Of a stretch of 39,573 bases of DNA, positions 1-9,707 are shown in pieces. The stretch is from Planctomycetaceae bacterium (GTDB taxonomy: Bacteria > Planctomycetota > Planctomycetia > Pirellulales > Pirellulaceae). The translations under genes were made by a program, and so were the position numbers. The stretch's first letter is position 1; each line of letters begins with the position of its first letter. The stretch lies in contig JAHEBQ010000059.1 in NCBI GenBank assembly GCA_024642205.1, forward strand, positions 1 to 39,573, given 5' to 3'. The notes beneath the pieces were generated by a model. That model saw only the letters and a program-made list of their open reading frames with translations, searched no databases and was not told where the DNA came from.

Positions 1-1437
1 TTCGACCTCAAGCTCGATCGACTAATGGAAAACGCGACTGCAATGGGCGCCGACCTGAATCAACTCGACGCAACCACGCCAATGGAGAACATTTTTGAAA
101 GTATCAAGCCGAGTGAATTGAAACGGATTCGCGGTTCTCTGAGCCTACCCGAAAATTTTGACAGCTTGATGACATTGGGGATGGCACCGCAGCTCCCGAT
201 GGAGTTTTTCGTTCAAATTGAATTCGCAAATGTAGACGCGTGTCTAATGATGGCGGAAAATATTGAGAATCGGTCAAATGAGGTTGAGCTGGAAGGACAA
301 AAGTACTGGACCCCTGAAGCCAGGAAAACGGGTGTTTATGGCCATCGCCTTAACGACACGACGTATGAATTCGGTTCCCAATCCTACCTTGTCCATCCAG
401 ACCGGAACTTTCTGACTCCCACTTTAAATAGCATCTGGGAAAACGTTTCCGACCAGGCACTTCGAATTGCGATGGATCTGGAAACGCCAGACGGCTTTAT
501 CGCCCAAGCCATTGAAATGGGGCGACCTTCGGTCGATCCTGAGGCGGAAGCCTACCTCGATTTGATCGACAATTTTAAGACCGTTGTTTTTACCGTAGAC
601 TTCGACTCTGACAATCTAGTCACTCTGGTTGCCGACGCCAAAAACGCAGAGCAGGCTGAAGAGTTAAAAGGCGGACTCGACTCACTGCTGATGTTATTCC
701 AAATTGGAGGCAAGATACCAGCCATGCAGTTGGCCAAAGACGCTCCCAAAGCAGGCGCTGTAGCAAATAAGATTCTCGAATCACTGGCGGCGACGCAAGA
801 AGGCACAGAGGTTAGATTTGCCATCCTCAAACCCGAAGGGTTCAACCAAGCTGTGGCTCAAATGATCGCGGCGGCGAGGGAAAGTCGGTCAAAACTTGCC
901 GATTCGAACCGGTTTCGACAGCTGGGTCTGGCGATCCACAACTACCACGAAACCTACAGGATGTTTCCGTTTGATGTCAGCTCCGAAAACGAATTGAATA
1001 ACGAACTTAGTTGGCGCGTTCGTATCCTGCCATTTCTTGATGAATCCGTGTTGTTCGACCAGATGGATCCGGGTGCTGGCCCCTCAGCAGAACCAAATGC
1101 GAAATTCGTGGAAAAAATGCCCAGCTTGTTCGGAGACGATGGAAAATTGTCAAATGCGGTTTACATCAAATCGAATGTGAAGACATTTGCCGATGTGAGC
1201 GATGGTACCTCTAACACGATTATGCTGATCGAGTACGCTCAAGGTGAACCATGGTTGACCAACGCCGGCTTGTCCATCGAGGATGCTGTCACGCTGGTAT
1301 CAGGACTTCCGGATGGCCAAGAATTGACAGCGGTATATTATGATGGCTCAGTACGAAAGTTGACGAACAAAATTGACAAAGAGACATTGGGCAATCTTTT
1401 TGACCCCCGCGATGGCAATGTCGTTAAGGACTATTGA
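1..1437 (+). CDS. DUF1559-type protein, 5' end outside window
   Basis: The reading frame is open from base 1, so the first in-frame ATG at 25 is probably internal and the true start lies upstream. About 290 residues of a poorly characterised planctomycete-type region come first. A DUF1559-like segment follows (about residues 300-470 counted from the ATG at 25), with the family's NRFRQLGLAIHNYHETYRMF-type 'N-x-x-x-x-x-L-A-x-H-N-Y-H' opening and an 'L-P-F-L-D-E' segment. A 'D-G-T-S-N-T' motif and a YYDGSVR string near the C-terminus correspond to the terminal 'H-x9-DG' region of these proteins. DUF1559 proteins are abundant in Planctomycetes, often pseudopilin-like and exported; their role is unknown. 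Here the DUF1559 part sits at the C-terminus behind a large extra domain, unlike the short pilin-type version at 38421. Whether an N-terminal membrane helix exists cannot be seen. Confidence 0.8.
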   Translation, partial: FDLKLDRLMENATAMGADLNQLDATTPMENIFESIKPSELKRIRGSLSLPENFDSLMTLGMAPQLPMEFFVQIEFANVDACLMMAENIENRSNEVELEGQKYWTPEARKTGVYGHRLNDTTYEFGSQSYLVHPDRNFLTPTLNSIWENVSDQALRIAMDLETPDGFIAQAIEMGRPSVDPEAEAYLDLIDNFKTVVFTVDFDSDNLVTLVADAKNAEQAEELKGGLDSLLMLFQIGGKIPAMQLAKDAPKAGAVANKILESLAATQEGTEVRFAILKPEGFNQAVAQMIAAARESRSKLADSNRFRQLGLAIHNYHETYRMFPFDVSSENELNNELSWRVRILPFLDESVLFDQMDPGAGPSAEPNAKFVEKMPSLFGDDGKLSNAVYIKSNVKTFADVSDGTSNTIMLIEYAQGEPWLTNAGLSIEDAVTLVSGLPDGQELTAVYYDGSVRKLTNKIDKETLGNLFDPRDGNVVKDY

Positions 1438-1794
1438 ATACCAGGGAAGAGAAATGGCTCCGTTTATTCTTCGTCGAACATCCGTTTGATTTTTGATTTT
1501 GGTCAACTCCAGATTCAGCCTGTTGGTGTCGATCAATCCGACGGTCCTGTCGAAATCGCGGGTAAGCGAACCGTTGAGGTACACGTCAGTAGGCCGGCTT
1601 CGTGTAGCGTCCAACCGGATTCCCAACGTCCGCCAAACGCTACCATGCCTGGTTGAAGGGTTCGATCGGCGGCACTGCGGATCCTCACTTTTTCTAGGTT
1701 GGCCGGGGTTCGCCGTCGGCTGGCTGATTTTCCTGGCAAAATTGATAAAATACATACCGTTGCGCCCGCGAACACTTTCCGTACAAGGCCCGAG
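1438..1794. other. Intergenic, no gene seen
   Basis: This is a 357-base gap between the DUF1559 gene and the M3 peptidase. Open frames on both strands overlap one another here and translate to Arg/Pro/Ser-rich, low-quality sequence with no recognisable motif. It probably holds the promoter of the peptidase, but I could not point to a convincing -35/-10 pair. Confidence 0.5.
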
Positions 1795-3966
1795 ATGACA
1801 CGAACCATGCACACATTCATTCTACCTCTGGTCACGTTGACCATTTTTTCGGTGACGGTCGAAAATTCGTTTGGTCAGGAGGCCTCAAACTCCAAGAAAT
1901 CAAAAATGACGAAATCAAGCTCGATACTCTTGAAACCCTGGATTGGCCCCTACGGTGGCGTTCCGCCGTGGAGACAAGTCAATCCCGACGAGTTCCTGGC
2001 AGCCTTCGAAACGGCAATCGAAATGTCAACCAAAGAAATCGAAGCGATCGCGGACAACCCGGATCCTCCGACCTTTCAAAACACGTTCGGTGCACTTGAA
2101 GACGCGGGGCGAACACTGAATCGGCTGGATACTATTTTTGGCGTTTACACGTCCAATCTTGCGACGGGTCCGATCCCGGATATCGAAAAAGCTGTTGCAC
2201 CGAAAATGTCAAAATTTGCCGATTCAATTGTCCAAAACGAAAAGTTGTTTGCACGAATGGAAGCCGTCTATCGGGGAAAGGAAATGAATACCTTGAACGG
2301 GCCACAAAAACGCCTGGTCAAGGATCGTTACGACAATTTTGTGAGACAGGGAGCCAAATTGAATGCAGAGGACAAAGCGACCTTGTCCCAGAAAAACGCC
2401 GCTTTGGCTGGCTTGTTTGCCGACTTCAGCCAAAAAGTCTTGCAGGACGAAGAGGGCTACATCACCTGGATTGACAACGCCGACGACTTGAAGGGCCTCC
2501 CCGAAAACACGGTGGAAGCAATGGCCGGAGCGGCAAAACAGTTGATCGAAGGAAACCAGGCACAAGGCAAATGGTGCGTTACCAACACGCGCTCGTCGAT
2601 GGAACCGTTCCTGACATATGCCGACAACCGGGCACTTCGCGAACGAGTCTGGCGAAACTATTACAGCCGTGGTGACAACGGTGATGAGAATGATACGAAT
2701 CAGGTCATCACTGCCATTTTGAAACTCCGGGCTGAACGCGCGCTAATGCTGGGTTATCCAACGCATGCTCACTGGCGATTGGAACCGCAGATGGCCAGGA
2801 CTCCGGAAACCGCCATGGCGTTGATGTTGAAGGTTTGGCCCAAAGCTGTCGCCCGGGTACAGGAAGAAGTCGCCGACATGCAACGGATCGCGGATGCCGA
2901 AGGTGCTGGGATTACGATCGAGCCGTGGGATTACCGCTACTATGCGGAGAAAGTTCGCAAAGAAAAATTCGATCTTGATTTCAATGTCGTTAAACCGTAT
3001 CTGCAGATGGAAAAACTGCGCGAAGGCATGATGTGGGCCGCAGGTCAGTTGTATGGTTTTGAATTCAGGCAAGTGAATGACGTCCCGGTCTTTGAGAAAG
3101 ACGTTCGGGTTTGGGAAGTCACTCGAGATGGAAAACACGTGGGCTTGTGGGTATTCGATCCATTTGCCCGGCGCGGCAAGCGGAGCGGCGCGTGGATGAA
3201 TGCCTACCGCATTCAGGAGAACATGGGCTCGCGCATCACACCGATCGTTTCCAACAATTCCAACTTTATCAAGGGCGACGAGGGAAAACCGGTTTTGATT
3301 TCGTGGGATGACGCGGTGACACTGTTTCATGAATTCGGGCACGCGCTGCACGGACTTTGCAGCGACGTGAATTACCCGTCGCAAGCGGGCACGTCCGTGC
3401 CGCGCGATTACGTCGAGTTTCCTTCGCAGTTGAATGAACACTGGCTGATGACGCCGGAAGTGCTATCCAGGTTTGCGGTTCACTTTGAAACCGGCCAGCC
3501 CATGCCCCAGGAATTGCTGGACAAGATCAAGAAGGCCGAGACTTTCAATCAGGGGTTCAACACGGTCGAATATCTGGCCAGCGCGCTGATGGACATGAAA
3601 ATGCACTTGGCGGGCAATGTCACGATCGATCCGGACAAATTCGAAAAGGAAACGCTGGCCGAATTGGCAATGCCCAGGGAAATTGTCATGAGGCACCGCA
3701 CTCCTCAGTTCGGACATGTATTCTCCAGCGACGGATATTCAGCTGGTTATTACAGCTACCTGTGGTCGGACGCCTTGACCGCGGATGCTGCTCAAGTGTT
3801 TGAAGACGCAGGAACGTATTACGACCCAGTGCTTGCAAAAAGCCTGTACGACAACATCATGTCCGTTGGCGACACGATTGATCCGGCGGAGGGTTTTCGA
3901 AAATTCCGGGGCCGAGATGTCGATACAAAAGCCCTATTAAGAAAACGCGGCTTCCCGGTCGAATGA
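1795..3966 (+). CDS. Secreted M3-family zinc metallopeptidase (oligopeptidase/dipeptidyl carboxypeptidase type)
   Basis: A 723-residue thimet-oligopeptidase family (M3) enzyme, expected to cleave short peptides with one zinc ion. The zinc-binding HEFGH motif is at residues 512-516 (H512, E513, H516). The third ligand is most likely E541 in the following DYVEFPSQ segment. The whole catalytic C-terminal domain and the helical N-terminal half are present, and the length fits Dcp/OpdA proteins (about 680-720). An earlier ATG (1699) is in frame, but the extra 32 residues look non-coding. The ATG at 1795 is preferred because AAGG lies 6 bases upstream and it starts a signal peptide (hydrophobic core about residues 6-18, likely cleavage near SFG-QE). 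The enzyme would therefore act in the periplasm, unlike cytosolic E. coli homologues. Dcp-like versus OpdA-like specificity cannot be decided here. Confidence 0.93.
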   Translation: MTRTMHTFILPLVTLTIFSVTVENSFGQEASNSKKSKMTKSSSILLKPWIGPYGGVPPWRQVNPDEFLAAFETAIEMSTKEIEAIADNPDPPTFQNTFGALEDAGRTLNRLDTIFGVYTSNLATGPIPDIEKAVAPKMSKFADSIVQNEKLFARMEAVYRGKEMNTLNGPQKRLVKDRYDNFVRQGAKLNAEDKATLSQKNAALAGLFADFSQKVLQDEEGYITWIDNADDLKGLPENTVEAMAGAAKQLIEGNQAQGKWCVTNTRSSMEPFLTYADNRALRERVWRNYYSRGDNGDENDTNQVITAILKLRAERALMLGYPTHAHWRLEPQMARTPETAMALMLKVWPKAVARVQEEVADMQRIADAEGAGITIEPWDYRYYAEKVRKEKFDLDFNVVKPYLQMEKLREGMMWAAGQLYGFEFRQVNDVPVFEKDVRVWEVTRDGKHVGLWVFDPFARRGKRSGAWMNAYRIQENMGSRITPIVSNNSNFIKGDEGKPVLISWDDAVTLFHEFGHALHGLCSDVNYPSQAGTSVPRDYVEFPSQLNEHWLMTPEVLSRFAVHFETGQPMPQELLDKIKKAETFNQGFNTVEYLASALMDMKMHLAGNVTIDPDKFEKETLAELAMPREIVMRHRTPQFGHVFSSDGYSAGYYSYLWSDALTADAAQVFEDAGTYYDPVLAKSLYDNIMSVGDTIDPAEGFRKFRGRDVDTKALLRKRGFPVE

Positions 3967-4412
3967 TTCGCTTGGCAAGATTCCGCACTCGATTCGTTGA
4001 AATTCAGGCAGCCGGGAAAGATTTTGTAACCGAATCCGAGATGTCGGTGTCAATCTCGATCCAACGTCACGGAATTGGACATCTTCCTTTTAGCGGTGGG
4101 CCCGATCCCTGTCTGCCATTCCCATTGGTTGATTGCAACGGAATTCATTGTCGATTCGAATCACCCTGCTTGGGCATGGTGAAACGTGTATTCGCCCAAT
4201 CGCCATCAGCGATACACTTTGACCAACGCCAACGCGATTTTCAATTCAAGCCAAACCAAAACAGTCTCAGTTGTGCAGCAATTACGTGCTGATTCCAACG
4301 GTTCGGCGTCATTTCAGTTGCAATATGTCAGTGGGTAGCGGATCATATAACATGTGACTCCAGAGAATCCGTTTGGCACAGTTTGCCCCGTCCATCATCT
4401 GCATGAGCTGCC
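3967..4412. other. Intergenic, no gene seen
   Basis: A 446-base gap. One plus-strand open frame starts in an ATGA overlap with the peptidase stop (3963-4292), but its 109-residue translation shows no domain, signal peptide or helix pattern. I consider it fortuitous. The region most likely carries the promoter for the cytochrome/WD40 gene. Confidence 0.5.
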
Positions 4413-7400
4413 ATGTATCGCGTTACCAAAATTGCTTTTTGCCTGTTCGTCGTTCAGTGTTTTTGCCAGAACGAAATCGCTCTCGTCGCCGCCCAGGAAG
4501 ACAACCGGATCACGGACGAAAAAATCAGCTTCGCCACGGATGTGCGTCCCTTGCTGGCTGCCAACTGTTTCGGCTGCCACCAGGGCGCAATCAATCGCGG
4601 CAGCTACATCATGACGGACTTCGAAATGATGCTCAAAGGTGGTGAGTCCGGAGACCCGGCGGTTGTGCCAGGCAAGCCGGACGAAAGCCGAATGATCGAG
4701 TTGGTCACTGGCCACAACGGTGAAGTCGAAATGCCGCCCAACTCCGAACCTTTGTCACCGCAGAACATCGACGTCCTACGACGCTGGATTGCAGCCGGTG
4801 CAAAAAATGACTACACCAAACCCGTGATGGACTTTACCGTTCAAAACCCGCCGAACTACTCGAGTCTGCCAGTCGTTACAACGGTCGATTTCTCGCCCAA
4901 TGGAAAATGGTTGGCCGTCAGTGGGTTTCATGAGGTATTGATCCTCAAGGCGCCGTCACCCGAAGAACTGACGTCGCCGGGCAAAACGATCACCGGCGAT
5001 ATTGCTCAGCGATTGATCGGAATTTCTTCGCGCATCGAATCGGTCAAGTTTTCCCCAGACGGATCCCGACTTGCCGTCTCCGGAGGTAGCCCCGGTGAGT
5101 TTGGCGAAGTCCAGATCTGGGACATCAACTCCGGCGAATTGAAATTATCAAAAACTATTTCGTTTGATACGGTTTATGGAGTGAACTGGTCTCCGGATGG
5201 GAAGATGGTCTCCTTTGGATGCACCGACACAACGCTCCGGGCAATTGACGCGACGACTGGCGATCAGGTACTTTTCCAGGGTGCCCACGAAGACTGGATT
5301 CGCGACACCGTTTTTTCGATCGATGGATCCCGCCTGGTTTCGGTCGGCCGAGACATGAGTTGCAAACTCACGGAGGTTGCAACGCAACGCTTCGTCGACA
5401 ACATCACTTCGATTACACCTGGCGTGCTGAAAGGCGGAATCGGTACAGTCGATCGACACCCAACGCGGGACGAAATCGTAATCGGAGGTGCCGATGGAAT
5501 TCCAAAAGTTTACCGCATGGACCGCCTGACGAAACGAGTCATTGGCGACGATGCGAATTTGATTCGTGAAATGCCCAGGATGCCGGGGCGCGTCCAATCG
5601 GTTTCCGTTTCCGACGACGGAAAACGGATCGTCGCTGGAAGCAGTCTTGATGGTAACGGTTTCGTTCAGGTGTTTTCGTACGAGTTTGACACGAGCCAAC
5701 CGGATAACATCAAAGCGATCGTTTCCAAAGTTGTGACCTCGCAATCGCCGGAAGAAAAGAAGACGCTTGCCGATTACGTCAGCAAGGATGTCAAGCAGAT
5801 CTCCAGTATTGCGTTGGAAAGCAGCGTGTACTGCGTCGATTTTTCTCCGGATGGCAGACGACTGGCATGCGGCGGGTCTGATGGTTTGATCCGGTTGATT
5901 GAAACGGAGACCGGTCGACTTTTGACCTCCATCCAACCTGTTCCTCTTACCCAACAACAGGCGAGTTCAAACCTGGCGATCTGGAAGTACAAGCCAAACA
6001 CGGTGGATACCGAAAACTTCTCGGGGCCGCCGCCGACATCCGCTGGTATCGAGTCGTTGGACGTCTCTCCCGACCTGATCCGTTTCACCGGTCCGACCGA
6101 TTACGCGCAACTTGTGGTTCAGGCCAGGTTCCTGGACGGAACGACCATTGATGTGACTCGCGAAGCAGAATTCGTCAGTACCAGCGAATGCGTGTCCCTC
6201 GATCATGCATTTGTTCAGGCCTCCCAAGCCGGTTCTGCCGAAATCCAAATCCAATACGGTGGTCTTTCGACAACGGTACCGACGACCGTTTCGATGCCAT
6301 CGGATCCGTTTGTGCCAGATTTCATTCACGACGTTAACCCGGTACTGTCAAAACTTGGTTGCAATGCCGGTACCTGTCATGGAAGCCAAGGTGGCAAGAA
6401 AGGATTCAAGCTGTCACTGCGTGGCTACGATCCGATTTACGACATTCGATCATTTACAGATGACATGGGTGCACGCCGTACGAATCTTGCGTCACCGTCT
6501 GCCAGCTTGATGCTGCTAAAGCCAACCGGTCAGGTCCCGCACGAAGGGGGTAAACTGTTTGACAAACAGGAGAAATACTACTGGCTGGTGCACCAATGGA
6601 TTGCTGGTGGCGCGAAACTGAATCTTTCGACGCCAAAGGTCAAGTCGATTGAGCTGTTTCCCAAGAACCCGGTTCTGGTTGACAAAAGCTGGAAGCAGCA
6701 AATGCGTGTGGTTGCTTCCTACAGTGACGGTTCCACCAGAGATGTGACACGCGAGGCGGTAGTGGAAACGGGCGACATGGAGATCGCCTCGGCGGCCAAT
6801 TCAATCATCACGGCTCTTCGCCGGGGCGAAGCGCCAATTCTTGCCCGTTACGATGGCGCTTTTACTGCCACGACGTTGACGGTCATGGGTCGTCGGGAAG
6901 TCTTTGTGTGGAAACAACCTGAAACATGGGGAACAATCGACGAAATGGTCGCCGAAAAATGGCAACGGATGAAAATCAAACCATCAGCGCTTTGTTCCGA
7001 TGCCGAGTTTATCCGGAGAGTCCACCTGGATCTGACCGGATTGCCCCCTTCGCCCGAGCAAGTCGAAGCGTTTCTGGCCGACGAACGTCCAACCAGGGAA
7101 AAACGGGACGAAATAGTCGATCAACTGGTCGGCAACGATGAGTATGTTGAACATTGGGCGAACAAATGGGCTGACTTGATGCAGGTCAATCGCAAATACC
7201 TCGGACCTGAAGGCGCCATGGCTCTGCGCGATTGGATTCGCGAACAAGTCAAATCAAATCGGCCCTATGACGAAATTGCCTATGACATCCTGACGGCTAC
7301 CGGCTCAAACCTGGAAAATCCTGCCGCGGCCTACTACAAGATTCATCGCACGCCTGAAGAAGCGATGGAAAACACAACGCACCTGTTTCTGGCTACACGA

Positions 7401-9545
7401 TTTAACTGCAACAAGTGTCACGACCATCCATTTGAACGATGGACCCAGGATCAGTATTATCAAACGGCCGCCTATTTTGCACAGGTCGATCGAAAACCCG
7501 ACCCCAAATCGGGTGACAAGACGATTGGTGGAAGCGCCGTCGAAGGCGCCCAGCCGCTTTACGAAATTATCGAAGACAAACCGGATGGCGAGGTAACCCA
7601 CGTTCGTACCGGTGAAGTGGCCGTTCCCTCGTTCCCATTCAAATGCAACTTTACCGAGCCATCGAACCAGTCACGGCGTGGCCAACTCGCGTCCTGGATT
7701 ACCTCGCCTGACAATCCTTATTTCGCAACCAGCTATGTCAACCGATTATGGGGTTACATGACGGGCGTTGGTCTCATCGAACCGCTGGACGACATCCGTG
7801 CGGGAAATCCAGCCAGCAATCCAATGTTGTTGGAGTACCTTCGCCGTGAATTTGTCGAAAGCGGTTTCGACGCAAGACATGTGGTCAAGTTGATCTGCAA
7901 ATCGCGAACCTACCAGCTTTCGGTAAGTACCAACGAATTCAACGAAGATGATACACTGAACTACTCGCACGCCATGGCGAGAAGGCTGCCTGCGGAGGTC
8001 CTGTTTGATTCGGTGCACGCAGTTATCGGCAGCGAACTCAAAATTCCAGGAGTCAAGCCCGGGACCCGTGCAGCCGCTTTGCCGGATAGTGGTGTCGAAT
8101 TACCGAGTGGATTCCTCTCGACGCTCGGTCGACCCGCCCGCGAGAGCGCCTGTGAATGCGAACGGGCAAATGACCTGCAACTTGGCAGCGTCCTGGCGCT
8201 TGTCAGCGGTCCCGATATCTCGCGTGCCATCGGCGATACTCAAAGCAAATTGGCAAAATTAGTGGCCCACGAGCCGGATGATCTCAAAGTTGTCGATCAA
8301 CTCTTCATGAGAATATTGAATCGACACGCCATGCCAACCGAGATAGAACTCGCCAAAGAAGCCTTCGTCGAGATTGCCAGCGACCATGTTGCTCTGGTCA
8401 AGCAGCGAGATGAGCGAAAAACAGTTGTTGATCAACAACTCCCAAAACTGGAGGAAGAGCGTGCCTTGGCAATTTTCGAGGCGGCCAGTGCGCTCGAGTC
8501 AGCGATTGCCGAATTCGATCCAACCTTGAAAGAAAAAGAAGCCAAACGGGAAACCGACATCGCGGCTGCCAACCAGGCACTTGACGATTACAAGAAAGAC
8601 AGTTCGAAAGGTTTTGGACATTGGAAAATCCGACAGCTGAACGAAATTCAATGGCATCCGATCGTCGTGAATCAATTCGAATCCACCAACAATACTCCCT
8701 TTGAAGTTCAACCCGATCGAAGCATTCTCCTCAAACCGAAAGACGGAAACGACACGTACACCTTGACGACGCAGACCGATCTTTCGGGCATTTCGGCTGT
8801 TCGGCTGGAGCTGATTCCGGACCCGTCGTTGCCAGGCAATGGTCCCGGCCTTGCGCCCAATGGCAACCTCGTGTTGACGGAATTTGAAATCGAAATCGCT
8901 CATCCGGATCGACCCGAGCAATGGGAAAAAGTCGCGATTTCTTCGGGAATGGCAAATATCACACAACAAGGTTTCGACGTCAGTCAAACATTTGACAGCA
9001 AGAATGACAACAAAAAGGGCTGGGCCATAGGAAATGCGATCGGGAAGACCAGCTGGTCGACGTATCAGCTGAAATTGCCATTCGGCTACAGCAACGGAAC
9101 CCTGGTCCGATTTAAACTGCATCAAGAATTTGATGAACAGCATCAAATTGGCCGATTTCGGATTTCATTGTCCAAATTTCATCAGCCGGTGCGGCTTGGA
9201 CTTCCGGAGGACCTGTTGGCCGTTTTGTCCGGTCCAGAAAAGGAATGGAAACCCGAACTGAAGGAGCAGTTGAACGTTCTGTCGCAACAGGATGATGTCG
9301 AATTGATGCGGCTTACGCAAGCGGTAGCTTCCGCGAGTCAAGCAGTGGAGGTTAAACCGGAAATTGCCAGGCTGCGAGAAAAACTCGCTCGCGTCAGCAT
9401 GCCGGTTCCTCCGGATCCGGTGTTGGTTCAACTGGAAAAAGACGTCTTAATGAGCGCCACACAACTTGAGAACAAGAGATTAACGGCGGCACAGGATCTG
9501 ACTTGGGCTTTGCTCAACAGTCCGGCATTCTTGTTTAACCGTTGA
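4413..9545 (+). CDS. Giant cytochrome c / WD40 / PSCyt2-PSD1 (DUF1549-DUF1553) protein
   Basis: An exported 1710-residue multidomain protein typical of Planctomycetes. Order: signal peptide (cleavage near VAA-QED); PSCyt1-type haem domain with CFGCH (C52, C55, H56); seven WD40-like repeats (about 150-506), enough for one complete beta-propeller; a Big-like domain (about 548-630); an unusual C-x4-C-H site (C650, C655, H656) in the GCNAGTCHG segment; a second Big-like domain (about 740-830); PSCyt2/DUF1549 (about 843-1030) ending in CNKCH (C999, C1002, H1003); PSD1/DUF1553 (about 1095 onward). The last is interrupted by a coiled coil (about 1330-1400) and a beta-rich insert (about 1420-1580) containing the family's DPSLPGNGPGLAPNGN string. 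It closes with LLNSPAFLFNR. These proteins are usually paired with DUF1501, which follows here, and are thought to act in surface or periplasmic electron transfer or polymer breakdown. The biochemical function is not established. Confidence 0.93.
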   Translation: MYRVTKIAFCLFVVQCFCQNEIALVAAQEDNRITDEKISFATDVRPLLAANCFGCHQGAINRGSYIMTDFEMMLKGGESGDPAVVPGKPDESRMIELVTGHNGEVEMPPNSEPLSPQNIDVLRRWIAAGAKNDYTKPVMDFTVQNPPNYSSLPVVTTVDFSPNGKWLAVSGFHEVLILKAPSPEELTSPGKTITGDIAQRLIGISSRIESVKFSPDGSRLAVSGGSPGEFGEVQIWDINSGELKLSKTISFDTVYGVNWSPDGKMVSFGCTDTTLRAIDATTGDQVLFQGAHEDWIRDTVFSIDGSRLVSVGRDMSCKLTEVATQRFVDNITSITPGVLKGGIGTVDRHPTRDEIVIGGADGIPKVYRMDRLTKRVIGDDANLIREMPRMPGRVQSVSVSDDGKRIVAGSSLDGNGFVQVFSYEFDTSQPDNIKAIVSKVVTSQSPEEKKTLADYVSKDVKQISSIALESSVYCVDFSPDGRRLACGGSDGLIRLIETETGRLLTSIQPVPLTQQQASSNLAIWKYKPNTVDTENFSGPPPTSAGIESLDVSPDLIRFTGPTDYAQLVVQARFLDGTTIDVTREAEFVSTSECVSLDHAFVQASQAGSAEIQIQYGGLSTTVPTTVSMPSDPFVPDFIHDVNPVLSKLGCNAGTCHGSQGGKKGFKLSLRGYDPIYDIRSFTDDMGARRTNLASPSASLMLLKPTGQVPHEGGKLFDKQEKYYWLVHQWIAGGAKLNLSTPKVKSIELFPKNPVLVDKSWKQQMRVVASYSDGSTRDVTREAVVETGDMEIASAANSIITALRRGEAPILARYDGAFTATTLTVMGRREVFVWKQPETWGTIDEMVAEKWQRMKIKPSALCSDAEFIRRVHLDLTGLPPSPEQVEAFLADERPTREKRDEIVDQLVGNDEYVEHWANKWADLMQVNRKYLGPEGAMALRDWIREQVKSNRPYDEIAYDILTATGSNLENPAAAYYKIHRTPEEAMENTTHLFLATRFNCNKCHDHPFERWTQDQYYQTAAYFAQVDRKPDPKSGDKTIGGSAVEGAQPLYEIIEDKPDGEVTHVRTGEVAVPSFPFKCNFTEPSNQSRRGQLASWITSPDNPYFATSYVNRLWGYMTGVGLIEPLDDIRAGNPASNPMLLEYLRREFVESGFDARHVVKLICKSRTYQLSVSTNEFNEDDTLNYSHAMARRLPAEVLFDSVHAVIGSELKIPGVKPGTRAAALPDSGVELPSGFLSTLGRPARESACECERANDLQLGSVLALVSGPDISRAIGDTQSKLAKLVAHEPDDLKVVDQLFMRILNRHAMPTEIELAKEAFVEIASDHVALVKQRDERKTVVDQQLPKLEEERALAIFEAASALESAIAEFDPTLKEKEAKRETDIAAANQALDDYKKDSSKGFGHWKIRQLNEIQWHPIVVNQFESTNNTPFEVQPDRSILLKPKDGNDTYTLTTQTDLSGISAVRLELIPDPSLPGNGPGLAPNGNLVLTEFEIEIAHPDRPEQWEKVAISSGMANITQQGFDVSQTFDSKNDNKKGWAIGNAIGKTSWSTYQLKLPFGYSNGTLVRFKLHQEFDEQHQIGRFRISLSKFHQPVRLGLPEDLLAVLSGPEKEWKPELKEQLNVLSQQDDVELMRLTQAVASASQAVEVKPEIARLREKLARVSMPVPPDPVLVQLEKDVLMSATQLENKRLTAAQDLTWALLNSPAFLFNR

Positions 9546-9707
9546 TGCGTTGCACGATTCAATACACAACCTTGACAGGCCGCGTTCCAATGAGACCACT
9601 GGTGGATTCAGTTCGAAAGCGGATCAGAGAGGTTGATGGAATTTTGCGAATGCGTGAGAGCAAGCGTTAAGAAAACAGGACATGGTAATCGACCCCGGAG
9701 AAACAAA

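Noticed and set aside
3963..4292. 109-codon frame in ATGA overlap with the M3 peptidase stop
   Set aside because: Translation has no hydrophobic core, domain or low-complexity pattern consistent with a real protein.
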